From: an uncultured Pelagibacteraceae bacterium
GTDB taxonomy: Bacteria; Pseudomonadota; Alphaproteobacteria; Pelagibacterales; Pelagibacteraceae
Assembly (NCBI GenBank): GCA_902568235.1
Contig: CACFPS010000008.1
Location: 1 to 49,827, forward strand
Reading direction: 5' to 3'
Length of the DNA: 49,827 bases
This document shows, one piece after another, positions 34,784 to 44,476 of the stretch. Every line of letters starts with the position of its first letter. Position 1 is the stretch's first letter. A program made the translations under genes and the position numbers. Under the pieces are notes generated by a model, which saw only the letters and a program-made list of their open reading frames with translations, had not been told where the DNA came from and ran no database searches.

Positions 34784-35673
34784 TCTTTATTTTCTTTTAC
34801 AATAGTTTTTTGACTTACTTTTAAAAAAACCAATATAGGATTAGCTATATAAATAGATGAATATGTTCCAAATACTACACCTAAAATCATAGCTAAAGAA
34901 AATCCTTTTAATACTTCGCCTCCAAAAAAATAAATTGATGATAATGCCAATAATGTTGTGACTGATGTAATAATTGTTCTTGATAAAGTTTCATTAATTG
35001 AAATGTTAGTAAGTTCATAAATTTTGATATCAGCAAACTTTCTTAAATTTTCTCTTACTCTATCGAAAATTACAACTGTATCATTCATCGAATAACCCAC
35101 AATTGTTAATATAGCGGCAACAATAGATAGATTTATTTCTAAAGAAAATAATGAAAATACACCAAGTGTTATTATAACATCGTGAAACAACGCTACAATT
35201 GCACCCAAACTAAATTGCCATTCAAATCTTATCCAAATATACAAAAGCATAGCAGCTAAGGATAAAGCTATTGCAATTATTCCTGATTTTAATAATTCAG
35301 CACTTACTTTCGGACCAACATTTTCCACTCTTCTAAAATCTACATACCCAATAGAACTGCTCAGCTTTGTTTTTATGTTTTCAATAAAATTTGAATCATT
35401 TGAATTTTGCTTTTCAAATTTAACAATGAAATCATTATCGTTTCCAAAATTTTTAACGGATACATCTCCAAGATTCATTTGATTAAAACTGTCTCGTATA
35501 TTTGAAATATTTGATGAATTTTTATCAGTTCTTAATTCTATTAATGTGCCACCTTTAAAATCAACTCCATAATTTAATCCTTTAAAAATAAGTAAAATCA
35601 GAGACAAAATTATTAGTAACGATGAAAGAATATTAAATTTTTTATAAAATTTGTTAAACTGAATATTGCTCAT
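34780..35673 (-). CDS. secF: Protein translocase subunit SecF
   Basis: Works with SecD to pull exported proteins across the inner membrane using the proton gradient. Seen: YGVDFKGGTLIELR after the first membrane helix, the periplasmic P4-type region, then VGPKVSAELLKSG, the membrane segment with ALFHDVIITLGVFSLF, IVGYSMNDTVVIFDRVREN and ETLSRTIITSVTTLLA. Length of 297 is normal. It follows secD with a one-base overlap. Confidence 0.96.
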   Translation of the reverse strand: MSNIQFNKFYKKFNILSSLLIILSLILLIFKGLNYGVDFKGGTLIELRTDKNSSNISNIRDSFNQMNLGDVSVKNFGNDNDFIVKFEKQNSNDSNFIENIKTKLSSSIGYVDFRRVENVGPKVSAELLKSGIIAIALSLAAMLLYIWIRFEWQFSLGAIVALFHDVIITLGVFSLFSLEINLSIVAAILTIVGYSMNDTVVIFDRVRENLRKFADIKIYELTNISINETLSRTIITSVTTLLALSSIYFFGGEVLKGFSLAMILGVVFGTYSSIYIANPILVFLKVSQKTIVKENKD

Positions 35674-37226
35674 TATATTAATTTTTCCTTATCTTTATTT
35701 TTAATTACATAAAAACTTGTAAATATTCTCGCAATAAAATAAACTGAAAAAAGCGTTGTTAGTATTCCCACTCCAAGAGTAACAGAAAATCCTTTTATAG
35801 GCCCTGATCCCATAAAGAAAAGAATGAATGCAGCTATTAATGTAGTGATATTCGCATCTAATATAGTTGTCCTTGATTTAGTATAACCTGCATCAAATGC
35901 AATTATTGAGTTTTTTTCGTTTCTTAGTTCTTCTTTAATTCTTTCAAATATTAAAACATTAGCATCAACAGCCATACCAACGGTAAGTATTATGCCTGCT
36001 ATACCTGGTAATGTTAATGTAGCTTCAAATAAAGTTAAAACACCTACTAAAAGTAATAGGTTTGTAATTAACGCAAGATTAGCAATTATTCCAAAAATCT
36101 TATATTTATAAATCATAAACATAACAACTAAAGAAAATCCTATGATTAAAGATAAAATGCCTGCATCTATAGAGTCTTGACCTAAATCTGGACCTACTGT
36201 TCTTTCTTCTATAATGTTTAATGGAGCGGGCAATGCTCCAGACCTTAATAGCAATGCCAAATCTGTTGCTGACTGAAAGGTAAAATTACCAGATATTTGA
36301 CCCGATCCACCAATTATTGGTTCTCGTACCTGTGGAGCACTAATTATTTTACCATCCAAGATGATAGCTAGCCTCTTTCCAACACCTTTGCTTGTGGCTT
36401 TACCGAATTTCTTTGCTCCTACCCTATCTAAATTGAATGAAACAACAGTTTCATTTGTTTGAGAATTCATTGAAGGGGTAGCATCAATTAAATTGTCTCC
36501 ACTAAGTATAATTCTTTTGCTAACTACCGCTTCTTGAGTTCCATCTTCAAACATTAGTTTTTCTGTACCAAAAGATTCTTCAGATGAAGATGTAATAAAT
36601 TGAAATGTAAGATTTGCAGTTTTTCCTAATAAAGACTTAATTCTACCAGGATCATCTAATCCTGGTAATTCAACTAATATTCTGTCATTACCTCTTTTTA
36701 GAATATTGGGCTCGTTAGTGCCTACTTCATCAACTCTTCTTCTAACAATTTCAATCGCCTGATCTAAGGATGAATTCTTTAATAATACAAGGCCATATCT
36801 TGAATAAGTGAGTTTAAATTCATTATCCTTAATTTCAACATTGAACTGATGAGATTTATATTGTTGAAAATAAGGATTTATTTCGCTCTTATCATCATCA
36901 AGTAAACTTTGAACTTTTTCTAATTTTGATTTATCGGCTTCAAAGAAAATAGAATTTTCATTAATAGAAAAATTTTTTACAGTTATATTTTCATTTTTAA
37001 AAAATTTTTTTAAATCAATAACTTTAGATTGAAGTTTTTGTGTAATTACAGGTTTATTATCAATTTCTAATAGCAAGTATGATCCACCTTGTAGATCAAG
37101 ACCAAGCTTTATATTTTTAGAAAAAAAATCATCATCAGATTTAAAAAAATTTGATATAGCAAAATAAGATAAAATTATAGAAAAAATTATAACACTAATA
37201 ACTCTTAATTTTGAAAAATATAACAC
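35673..37226 (-). CDS. secD: Protein translocase subunit SecD
   Basis: Partner of SecF. The 517 residues show LGLDLQGGSYLLLEID after the first membrane helix, RRVDEVGTNEPNILKRGNDRILVELPG-type P1 domain, and SGQISGNFTFQSATDLALLLRSGALPAP-type base region. The membrane part has GIAGIILTVGMAVDANVLIFERIKEE and SRTTILDANITTLIAA. Six membrane helices are visible. The order yajC-secD-secF is standard. Confidence 0.97.
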   Translation of the reverse strand: MLYFSKLRVISVIIFSIILSYFAISNFFKSDDDFFSKNIKLGLDLQGGSYLLLEIDNKPVITQKLQSKVIDLKKFFKNENITVKNFSINENSIFFEADKSKLEKVQSLLDDDKSEINPYFQQYKSHQFNVEIKDNEFKLTYSRYGLVLLKNSSLDQAIEIVRRRVDEVGTNEPNILKRGNDRILVELPGLDDPGRIKSLLGKTANLTFQFITSSSEESFGTEKLMFEDGTQEAVVSKRIILSGDNLIDATPSMNSQTNETVVSFNLDRVGAKKFGKATSKGVGKRLAIILDGKIISAPQVREPIIGGSGQISGNFTFQSATDLALLLRSGALPAPLNIIEERTVGPDLGQDSIDAGILSLIIGFSLVVMFMIYKYKIFGIIANLALITNLLLLVGVLTLFEATLTLPGIAGIILTVGMAVDANVLIFERIKEELRNEKNSIIAFDAGYTKSRTTILDANITTLIAAFILFFMGSGPIKGFSVTLGVGILTTLFSVYFIARIFTSFYVIKNKDKEKLI

Positions 37227-37238
37227 TTTCTTTTAAGG

Positions 37239-37523
37239 TTATTTTTTAGGTTCAGCGGTATTTACAAGTCCTTGTATACCTGTGGCTCTAACAACTTCTA
37301 CATTAACGTTTTCAGAAATTTTAACCTCAACTTTTTCATTGTCTATAATTCTTTCCACGGTACCCACTATACCTCCCGAGGTTATAACCTTATCTCCTCT
37401 TTTTAGGCTCTCAACCATGGCTTTATGTTCTTTAACTTTTTTTTGTTGAGGTCTAATTAAAAAGAAATAAAAAATTACAAAAATCAAAATTAAAGGTATA
37501 AATTGTCCAATTCCTGCGTCCAT
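37239..37523 (-). CDS. yajC: YajC, SecDF-associated subunit
   Basis: A 94-residue single-span protein: an N-terminal helix FIPLILIFVIFYFFLI, then RPQQKKVKEHKAMVESLKRGDKVITSGGIVG, split here as RPQQKKVKEH and LKRGDKVITSGGIVG. Both are family hallmarks. It is the first gene of the secDF run, 12 bases before secD and 55 bases after serS. Confidence 0.96.
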   Translation of the reverse strand: MDAGIGQFIPLILIFVIFYFFLIRPQQKKVKEHKAMVESLKRGDKVITSGGIVGTVERIIDNEKVEVKISENVNVEVVRATGIQGLVNTAEPKK

Positions 37524-37578
37524 AAAAGTCCTTTTAAGTTAACGATTATTTATACCATCTTATTTTTAATGACAACTC

Positions 37579-38838
37579 TTAATTGAGGGATATTTTGTCA
37601 ATATTTCCCATATATGGTCTTAATACTTCAGGCACGATAACAGATCCATCTTCAGTTTGATAATTTTCTAGGACAGCTATTAATGTTCTGCCAACTGCTA
37701 ATCCACTACCATTTAATGTTCCAACATATTCAGTTTTATTTTCATTATTCTTATAACGAGCCATCATTCTTTTTGCTTGAAAAGTTCCACAAGATGAGCA
37801 ACTAGATATTTCTCTGTATTTTTTTTCTGAAGGAAGCCAAACTTCAATGTCATAAGTTTTTTCAGCACTAAATCCCATATCTCCAGAGCATAAAATAATT
37901 TTTTTATATGGAAGATTTAAATCATCTAAAATTTTTGTTGCACAATTTGTCATTCTTTCAAGCTCTTCGTTACACTTGTTATTTTCAACTATACTCACTA
38001 ACTCTACTTTATAAAACTGATGTTGCCTAATCATCCCCTTTGTATCTTTACCGTAGCTACCAGCCTCTTTTCGAAAACAAGGTGTTGATGCAACTAATCG
38101 TAATGGTAAAGATTTTAAATTCAAAATTTGATTTTTTACCATATTAGTTAAAATAACTTCGGCTGTTGGAATAAGAAATTTGCGATCATTCTTATCATCA
38201 AATTTAATTTCAAATTGATCATCTTCAAACTTTGGCAATTGTCCTGTACCAAACATTGTATTTTCAGTAGCCATTAATGGAGGCGAAATTTCTTTATATC
38301 CATTTTTTTGAGTGTGCGTATCGATCATAAAGTTAGATATGGCTCTTTCTAAAGCTGCAAGTTTATCTTTTACAAATACAAATCTTGAACCAGTAGTTTT
38401 GGTTGCAAGATCAAAATCTAGCATATTTAACTTTTCACCGATTTCGTAATGAGATTTTGGTTCAAAATTAAAATTTTTTATTTCTCCAGATTTTGAAATT
38501 TCTTTATTATTAATCTCATCTTTTGCAAGAGGCACATCTTTTAATGGAATATTTGGAATAGCTTTCAAAATTATATCTAATTTATCTTTAATTTCTTTTT
38601 GTTTCTTACTTAATTTATCAATTTTTAAACTAATTTCTTTTGATTTAACAAATAATGATTGATCTTTTGTTTTAGATATAGATTTTTTTTCCATTTCAAG
38701 CTTTTCTTTTTCTTGAATTAAATTTCTATTTTCTTTATCCAAGTGCAGAACATCATCTAAATTGTTTTCATAATTTCGAAATTTAAGTATTTTTTTAAAA
38801 TTTTCAAAATTATCTCTAAAATCTTTAATATTGTGCAT
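37579..38838 (-). CDS. serS: Seryl-tRNA synthetase
   Basis: Charges tRNA-Ser (and tRNA-Sec where present). The N-terminal coiled-coil arm spans about 30-100 (ENRNLIQEKEKLEMEKKSIS). Class II motifs follow: motif 2 FRKEAGSYGKDTKGMIRQHQF and motif 3 NGSGLAVGRTLIAVLENYQ. PTAEVILTN is the serine pocket segment. Length of 419 is normal. It overlaps tatC by 14 bases. Confidence 0.97.
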   Translation of the reverse strand: MHNIKDFRDNFENFKKILKFRNYENNLDDVLHLDKENRNLIQEKEKLEMEKKSISKTKDQSLFVKSKEISLKIDKLSKKQKEIKDKLDIILKAIPNIPLKDVPLAKDEINNKEISKSGEIKNFNFEPKSHYEIGEKLNMLDFDLATKTTGSRFVFVKDKLAALERAISNFMIDTHTQKNGYKEISPPLMATENTMFGTGQLPKFEDDQFEIKFDDKNDRKFLIPTAEVILTNMVKNQILNLKSLPLRLVASTPCFRKEAGSYGKDTKGMIRQHQFYKVELVSIVENNKCNEELERMTNCATKILDDLNLPYKKIILCSGDMGFSAEKTYDIEVWLPSEKKYREISSCSSCGTFQAKRMMARYKNNENKTEYVGTLNGSGLAVGRTLIAVLENYQTEDGSVIVPEVLRPYMGNIDKISLN

Positions 38839-39601
38839 TTTTTTCTTTAGTTTTTTTTTCTATTATATTTACTGAAAAAATTGATAATTCATATAAAATT
38901 AATAAAGGTATAGCTAATCCTATTTGAGTAATTGGATCTGGAGGTGTTAAAATTGCAGCGGCAGCAAAAATTATTACTATTACATATTTTCTTCTTTCTT
39001 TTAAAAAGGTAGCATTAACAACACCAATTCTCGCCAAAAGACTAAGAACTATTGGTAATTGAAAACTTAAACCAAAAGCAAAAATCAATTTCATAACTAA
39101 TGACAAATATTCATTAACTTTAGCTTCTAATTGAATGGGCAAATTTGTGCTCAATCCAGAGCTTTCAAATGACAAAAAAAATTTTATAGCTAGTGGCATA
39201 ACTAAATAATAAACCAACATTCCGCCCAAAAGAAAAAGTATAGGTGTTAATACAAGATAAGGTATAATCGCTTTTTTTTCATGATTATAAAGACCTGGAG
39301 CAATAAATTTCCAAACTTGAATTAAAATAAATGGGCTAGTAATAAAAAATGCTGCAAAAAAAGATACCTTCAGGTATGTAAGAAAAGTTTCTTGCAGAGC
39401 TGTAAATATCAATCTTCTCTCAACATTATCGTTTTTTACAGCTTCTGCATAAGGATCTACTAGGAAACCATAAATATAATCTGAAAAAAAATAACAAAGT
39501 ATAAAAAGTAAAATTAAAAATATAAAAGAATTTATAAGTCTTTTTCTAAGTTCAGTTAGGTGACTTATGAAGCTTCCTTCTTTTTCTTTATTGTTATTCA
39601 T
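38825..39601 (-). CDS. tatC: Sec-independent translocase TatC
   Basis: Receptor subunit for twin-arginine signal peptides. Six membrane helices in 258 residues, with SHLTELRKRLI at the N terminus, ALQETFLTYLK, SPFILIQVWKFIAPGLY and LSFQLPIVLSLLARIGVV. It overlaps tatB by 8 bases and serS by 14. Confidence 0.97.
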   Translation of the reverse strand: MNNNKEKEGSFISHLTELRKRLINSFIFLILLFILCYFFSDYIYGFLVDPYAEAVKNDNVERRLIFTALQETFLTYLKVSFFAAFFITSPFILIQVWKFIAPGLYNHEKKAIIPYLVLTPILFLLGGMLVYYLVMPLAIKFFLSFESSGLSTNLPIQLEAKVNEYLSLVMKLIFAFGLSFQLPIVLSLLARIGVVNATFLKERRKYVIVIIFAAAAILTPPDPITQIGLAIPLLILYELSIFSVNIIEKKTKEKNAQY

Positions 39602-39827
39602 TTTGTGATTTTTTTAAGTCAGTTTCAGTTTTTTGTTTATTTGGTTCATTTTCAACTGTTTCTTCAGCTATATTAGTAACTTGGGACTGAACATCTCTCA
39701 CGTATCGCTTAATTGTTCCGATCCATGAACCCATTTTTTTTAACATTACAGGAAAATCTTTTGGTCCGACAACTATTATTGCCAATGAAACAATTATTAA
39801 AATCTCGAACCAGCCAATTTGTGGCAT
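39594..39827 (-). CDS. tatB: Sec-independent translocase TatB
   Basis: A 77-residue single-span protein. The N terminus MPQIGWFEILIIVSLAIIVV with the following GPKDFPVMLKKMG is the TatB type (Glu in the helix, GPKxxP hinge). An amphipathic helix and a charged, poorly conserved tail follow. It is short for TatB, lacking most of the usual C-terminal tail. It sits 3 bases after tatA. Confidence 0.93.
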   Translation of the reverse strand: MPQIGWFEILIIVSLAIIVVGPKDFPVMLKKMGSWIGTIKRYVRDVQSQVTNIAEETVENEPNKQKTETDLKKSQNE

Positions 39828-39830
39828 TGA

Positions 39831-40058
39831 TTACTCTTTATTATTTGAGTCTTGATTATTTGAATCTTGGTTATTTGAGTCTTGGTTATCAGAAATATTT
39901 TTTGGCTGACTATCCTCAGATACATCAGTAGCCATGCCTTTTTTAAAACTTTTAATACCTTTAGCCACATCTCCCATCAAGCTAGAAATTTTACCTCTCC
40001 CAAATAGTAAAACTAATAAAATTACTACTATAGCTATTTGCCAAAAACTTATACCCAT
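39831..40058 (-). CDS. tatA: Sec-independent translocase TatA
   Basis: A 75-residue pore subunit. The helix [22 protein letters not shown] carries the TatA hinge FGRGKI, followed by the amphipathic [17 protein letters not shown]. The C-terminal tail (58-73) is three tandem copies of the pentapeptide NNQDS/NQDSN, encoded by a 15-base repeat. The order tatA-tatB-tatC downstream of scpB is standard for alphaproteobacteria. Confidence 0.95.
   Translation of the reverse strand: MGISFWQIAIVVILLVLLFGRGKISSLMGDVAKGIKSFKKGMATDVSEDSQPKNISDNQDSNNQDSNNQDSNNKE
39840..39887. repeat. 15-base tandem repeat in the tatA tail
   Basis: About three copies of a 15-base unit (TTATTTGAGTCTTGG and near-identical variants on the plus strand) encode the NQDSN repeats. 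The copies differ at one or two bases. In-frame gain or loss of units would change tail length without breaking the protein. Confidence 0.85.
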
Positions 40059-40101
40059 AATTCTTTATATCCTTATAATAATATTTTTTAAAGTAACTTT
40101 T

Positions 40102-40794
40102 TTACTCGGACTCCTCACTTTTAAGAGTTCCACTTAACATCTCATCAATATCTGAATAAATATTTTCTTTTTTATCTTCCTGTTTTTCTTTATAAAATTT
40201 TCCTGTTCCAAATATTGAAGAATCAATACTAGAAGTATCAATCATGCCAGCAGATCCCAGTTCATCTATATTTGGTAAATCAGATAATTTTTGTAGATTA
40301 AAATGACTTAAAAATTCATCAGTTGTACCATACAATATTGGTTTCCCAACTACATCTTTTCTTCCCTTGGGTTTTACCCAATCTAATTCCATTAGGATTT
40401 CAAGAGTATTGGTTCCAAAAGCTACACCTCTAATCTCTTCAATTTCAGCTCTTGTAACAGGTTGGTGATAAACAATGATGGCTAGAGTTTCAATAGCAGC
40501 TTTCGATAATTTTCTTTCTACAGTTTTCTGCTGTGACATTATAGAAGATAAGTTTTCAGAGGTTCTGAAAGACCATTTTTTTGATATACAAATTAAATTT
40601 ATACCTCTATTTTTGTAATGATCTTTTAACTTATCCAAAACTTTTAATACATCAGTTTTTTTTGATAATTTTGACTCAATCGTTTCAACAGATAGAGGTT
40701 CAGCAGCAGCAAATACTATTGCTTCAACTTCTCTTTCCTCTAAACTCATCTTTTCAGGAAAATTAACAATATTATTTTTTTTTAATTTGCTCAT
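40102..40794 (-). CDS. scpB: Segregation and condensation protein B
   Basis: Winged-helix partner of the SMC-kleisin complex. Seen: EVEAIVFAAAEPLSVETIESKL, here EREVEAIVFAAAEPLS, then RLSKAAIETLAI-type ERKLSKAAIETLAIIVYHQP, VTRAEIEEIRG, and KGRKDVVGKPILYGTTDEFLSHF. Length of 230 includes a polar tail. It overlaps scpA by 4 bases. Confidence 0.95.
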   Translation of the reverse strand: MSKLKKNNIVNFPEKMSLEEREVEAIVFAAAEPLSVETIESKLSKKTDVLKVLDKLKDHYKNRGINLICISKKWSFRTSENLSSIMSQQKTVERKLSKAAIETLAIIVYHQPVTRAEIEEIRGVAFGTNTLEILMELDWVKPKGRKDVVGKPILYGTTDEFLSHFNLQKLSDLPNIDELGSAGMIDTSSIDSSIFGTGKFYKEKQEDKKENIYSDIDEMLSGTLKSEESE

Positions 40795-41531
40795 TGTTTT
40801 TCCTTTACATAAATTTTTTCAAATAATTCATTTTGTTTTATAGAAATATTTCCTTCTTTGACCAACTCAAGACTTGCAGCAAAAATACCGGCATTTCCAG
40901 TTTTTTTTAAATTTTTAGAAAATTTAAAATTTTTAGGTATTAACTCTGAAAGTTCTATCCAATCATTTAATTTTCCAAAAAATTTTTTTATTCTATTAAT
41001 TCCATCTTCAGTAGTAAAAACTGGTAACTTTGGAATATTCAAACTTTGAAATTCTTTTGTCATTATAATATGAGAATATGTTTTTAAGATTTCAAATAAT
41101 GTAAGAGAGTATTTTGAATCATATATAGAACTCATGACATTTTTTGATCCTCTCATAAATACATCTCTACCAAGTCTTTTTTTTTTTAACATTCTAGAAG
41201 ATAATAATCTTATGAGTTCTAATTTTTTTAACTGAAGTTTTAACTTTTCAGCAACTTCTAAAGCTTTGAATTCATCTTCTTCAGATTCTGGAAGTAACAA
41301 TTTTGATTTTAAATATGTTAACCATGTAGCCATAACAAGATATTCTGAAGCTAAGTCTAAATTTAAATTTTTTGCTTTAGTAATAAATTCATAAAATTGA
41401 TCAGCCAACTTAGTGATGGAAATTTCTTCAAGGTTTAATTTTTGTGATTTTGCCAAATCTAGCAAAACTTCTAAAGATCCAGTATAATTTGCTAATTCAA
41501 TATTAAATGCTAAAGAATCATTTGATTCCAT
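40791..41531 (-). CDS. scpA: Segregation and condensation protein A (kleisin)
   Basis: Kleisin that bridges SMC heads in chromosome organisation. The N terminus has YTGSLEVLLDLAKSQKLNLE (family: F-x-G-P-L-D-L-L-L), ISITKLADQFYEFI and YLVMATWLTYLKSKLLLP. The C-terminal winged helix ends with the segment EGNISIKQNELFEKIYV. It overlaps scpB by 4 bases and lies 8 bases after nagZ. Confidence 0.94.
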   Translation of the reverse strand: MESNDSLAFNIELANYTGSLEVLLDLAKSQKLNLEEISITKLADQFYEFITKAKNLNLDLASEYLVMATWLTYLKSKLLLPESEEDEFKALEVAEKLKLQLKKLELIRLLSSRMLKKKRLGRDVFMRGSKNVMSSIYDSKYSLTLFEILKTYSHIIMTKEFQSLNIPKLPVFTTEDGINRIKKFFGKLNDWIELSELIPKNFKFSKNLKKTGNAGIFAASLELVKEGNISIKQNELFEKIYVKEKQ

Positions 41532-41539
41532 AATTAATT

Positions 41540-42493
41540 CTATCTTATAATTTCATTTAATTGTGATGTTTTTTTTAATATAAATTTATTAATTTTTGGT
41601 GAGTTTTTTGCAACTATTTCCATTTCTTTAATATTTCCATTACAATGTAATACTAAATTACAACCTGCGATGAATGACATCTTTACTCTTTGAGACATGG
41701 TATCTTTCAAGGCCTTCATAGATAAATCGTCCGTAATGATTAAATTTTTAAAACCAATATTATTTCTGATTAGCTTATTTATTTTTTTTGAATAAGTTAC
41801 ATTGTATTCAGGATCAATTTTATTAAATAACAAATGACCTGTCATCGCAATCAATGAGCTTTTATTTTTAAAAGCGTAAAAATCATTTTTCAATAAATAA
41901 TTTAAATTTTTGTTAACTATAGGTAGTTTTTTATGGCTATCTACATTAGCCAATCCATGACCAGGGATATGCTTAATAACCGTAACAATTCTATTTTGAT
42001 GAAATTTTTGAATGCAAATATCACCAATTTTACTTATTATTTTAACTTTTTCGGAATAAGCTCTGTCATAAATAATCATATTAGATACTTTTCTTCTAAT
42101 GTCTAAGACTGGAACAGTATTAATGTTTATGCCCAAAGTTTTAAGTAAATAAGAAATTTGCTTAACATAAACACTAAAATATAAATTAAATTTTTTTCTA
42201 TTTTTTAAAAATAAATCACCAAAATATTTTGCTGAGAATATTGAATTATCTATGAAATTATTTAACCTGGAAACACGGCCTCCCTCTTCATCTATTAGAA
42301 TTGGAAAATTATAATTATTAAATAGTTTCTTAATTGAGTGGGTAAGATTTTGCACTTGTTTAATAGATTTAATGTTTCTTGAAAATAAAATAATTCCCCA
42401 AGGTTTATATTTTTTTAAAAAAAGAATTTCCTTTTTTGATAAATGTAAACCTTTAATGCCGCAAATAAATGCTCTATGTCTTTTGTTAGTCAT
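41540..42493 (-). CDS. nagZ: Beta-N-acetylhexosaminidase (GH3), NagZ-like
   Basis: Removes N-acetylglucosamine from muropeptides during peptidoglycan recycling in the cytosol. I chose ATG 42493 (317 residues); the frame from 42559 would overlap the upstream gene by over 70 bases with non-family sequence. Seen: GIILFSRNI, ILIDEEGGRVSRL, VIKHIPGHG with LANVDSHKKLP (His/Asp catalytic loop), and LIITDDLSMKAL with the nucleophile Asp. The start lies in an ATGACTAA overlap with the preceding small gene. Confidence 0.92.
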   Translation of the reverse strand: MTNKRHRAFICGIKGLHLSKKEILFLKKYKPWGIILFSRNIKSIKQVQNLTHSIKKLFNNYNFPILIDEEGGRVSRLNNFIDNSIFSAKYFGDLFLKNRKKFNLYFSVYVKQISYLLKTLGININTVPVLDIRRKVSNMIIYDRAYSEKVKIISKIGDICIQKFHQNRIVTVIKHIPGHGLANVDSHKKLPIVNKNLNYLLKNDFYAFKNKSSLIAMTGHLLFNKIDPEYNVTYSKKINKLIRNNIGFKNLIITDDLSMKALKDTMSQRVKMSFIAGCNLVLHCNGNIKEMEIVAKNSPKINKFILKKTSQLNEIIR

Positions 42494-42746
42494 TATAAAT
42501 AAGTTCCCAAAAAGAATACTTTTTTGTTTTTTTATCTTTATTATATTCAACATATTCAATAATATTTTCAGTATTATTTTTTAATAAAATTAGATCTTTA
42601 TCTAAATTTTGAATTTTTATATCTATTTCTGAAAGTGATCTGTATGTTTTTTTTTTATTTTCATCAGAAAAATAAAATCTTAAAATAAAAAAAATAAAAA
42701 AAAATATAAAGATTAAATAAAATAAATATTTTAGCTCTCTGATCAT
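42486..42746 (-). CDS. Small single-span coiled-coil protein at the argS-nagZ locus
   Basis: An 86-residue protein with one strongly hydrophobic segment (about 8-26), then a charged helical stretch (SLSEIDIKIQNLDKDLILLK) likely to form a coiled coil. In many alphaproteobacteria this position between argS and nagZ holds a longer membrane protein with a SPOR domain. This one has the membrane anchor but no recognisable SPOR domain. It abuts argS and overlaps nagZ by 8 bases, so it is certainly co-expressed with them. Family unknown to me. Confidence 0.75.
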   Translation of the reverse strand: MIRELKYLFYLIFIFFFIFFILRFYFSDENKKKTYRSLSEIDIKIQNLDKDLILLKNNTENIIEYVEYNKDKKTKKYSFWELIYND

Positions 42747-44476
42747 TACATTTTATCAGGTGTATCAACACCCAATATATTCATTCCATTTTTAATAACT
42801 TTTGAAATAATTTTTAAAAGAACAATTTTACTATCTTCAATTTCATTATTTTGATCAATAAATCTTTTTGTTTTATCATCTTTACCCATATTCCAATATG
42901 CATGAAATTCAGAAGATAACTCATAAAGATAAACAGGTATCCTGTGAGGCTCCAATTTATCTGTTGCAACCTCAACACATGTTGGCCACTGTGATATTTT
43001 TTTAAATATTTTAACTTCATCTTCTGAATAATTAAAATCAAAATTAACAATACTAATTTCATCATTAATGTTTTTGTTCAAATTCCTAAAAACTGATGAA
43101 ATACGAGCATAACAATATTGAACATAGTAGAGAGGATTATCTTTTGATTTTTCTTTAACTTTTGTAAAATCAAAATCTAACTCTACATCATTACTTCTAT
43201 TTAACATTATAAATCTAGTAGCATCTTTACCAACTTCATTGATTAAATCCTCAACGGTAATGTAGTCACCTTTTCTTTTGGACATTTTGAAAGGTTTGCC
43301 ATCTTTAATAAGTTTTACTAATTGTCCAACTTTACAAATTAATTTATTTTTCTCACCAGAGAGTGCTTCGACAGCAGAAGTAATTCTTTTAATGTAACCT
43401 GCATGATCTGCGCCTAAGATATTTATTAGAATATCAAAATTTTTTTTTAATTTTGTATTATGATAAGCAACATCACTTGCAAAATATGTCCACGATTGAT
43501 CTGATTTTTGCAATGCCCTGTCCTTATCATCACCAAATTCAGTTGATTTAAAAAGCAACTGTTCTCGTTCAACCCAATTTTCATTTTCTTCGCCTTCTGG
43601 AGCTTTTATTTTGCCTAAATATACAAATTGATTTTTCTTTAATTTTTCTACAACTTCATCAACCTCTTTATTTTTTACAATATTTGCTTCACTGATAAAA
43701 TTATCGTGCGAAATTCCAAGATTATTTAAATTAAATTTTATTAATTTAAGAGATTCTTTTACTGATAGTCTAGTTAATTCATTAGAAATACTTTCAAAAT
43801 TATTAAAATTAATATCTTTATTTTGATCAATTAAATTTTTCGCAATATCAATAAGATAATCTCCAGGGTAAAGATCTTTATCGTCAATGGGAAATTTTTC
43901 TTTATATAATATTTCACGAATTCTTAAATAAACCGATTTTGTAAAATATAATATTTGGTTGCCAAAATCATTTACATAATATTCCTTTGTTACATTGTGA
44001 TTATTAAATTTCAGTAAATTAGATATAACATCTCCTAATATAGCTCCTCTACAATGACCTACGTGAAGTGGACCAGTAGGATTAGCAGAAACAAATTCAA
44101 CTAGAAATTTTTTTGGGTTATCAACTTTTTTTGATCCATAATTATTTTTATTAATAATAGATTTAAGAAAATTATTCCAAAAAACTATTTTGAACTTTAA
44201 ATTTATAAAACCAGGTTTTTCAATTTTAATTTCTTCTATTTGATCATCATTTTTTTTAATAATGTTAGCAATCATTTCAGCCATTTCTAAAGGTGGTTTA
44301 TTATTAGCTTTAGATAGAACCATGCCAACATTAGTTGACATATCACAATTAAACTTAGATGGTGGTATATCTACATTTACTCCAGATAAATTTTCTGGAA
44401 GTTCTAATAAATTATCTTCATTTGCTAATTTTATTAATTTTAAAATTTTTTCAAGATATATTTCAAATATGTTCAT
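42746..44476 (-). CDS. argS: Arginyl-tRNA synthetase
   Basis: Charges tRNA-Arg. Class I signatures: SANPTGPLHVGHCRGAILGD (HVGH) and KMSKRKGDYITVEDL (KMSK). The N-terminal Add1 domain and the C-terminal DALR anticodon-binding domain (YYVQYCYARISSVFRNL onward) are present. Length of 576 is normal. It overlaps dgt by 4 bases. Confidence 0.97.
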   Translation of the reverse strand: MNIFEIYLEKILKLIKLANEDNLLELPENLSGVNVDIPPSKFNCDMSTNVGMVLSKANNKPPLEMAEMIANIIKKNDDQIEEIKIEKPGFINLKFKIVFWNNFLKSIINKNNYGSKKVDNPKKFLVEFVSANPTGPLHVGHCRGAILGDVISNLLKFNNHNVTKEYYVNDFGNQILYFTKSVYLRIREILYKEKFPIDDKDLYPGDYLIDIAKNLIDQNKDINFNNFESISNELTRLSVKESLKLIKFNLNNLGISHDNFISEANIVKNKEVDEVVEKLKKNQFVYLGKIKAPEGEENENWVEREQLLFKSTEFGDDKDRALQKSDQSWTYFASDVAYHNTKLKKNFDILINILGADHAGYIKRITSAVEALSGEKNKLICKVGQLVKLIKDGKPFKMSKRKGDYITVEDLINEVGKDATRFIMLNRSNDVELDFDFTKVKEKSKDNPLYYVQYCYARISSVFRNLNKNINDEISIVNFDFNYSEDEVKIFKKISQWPTCVEVATDKLEPHRIPVYLYELSSEFHAYWNMGKDDKTKRFIDQNNEIEDSKIVLLKIISKVIKNGMNILGVDTPDKM

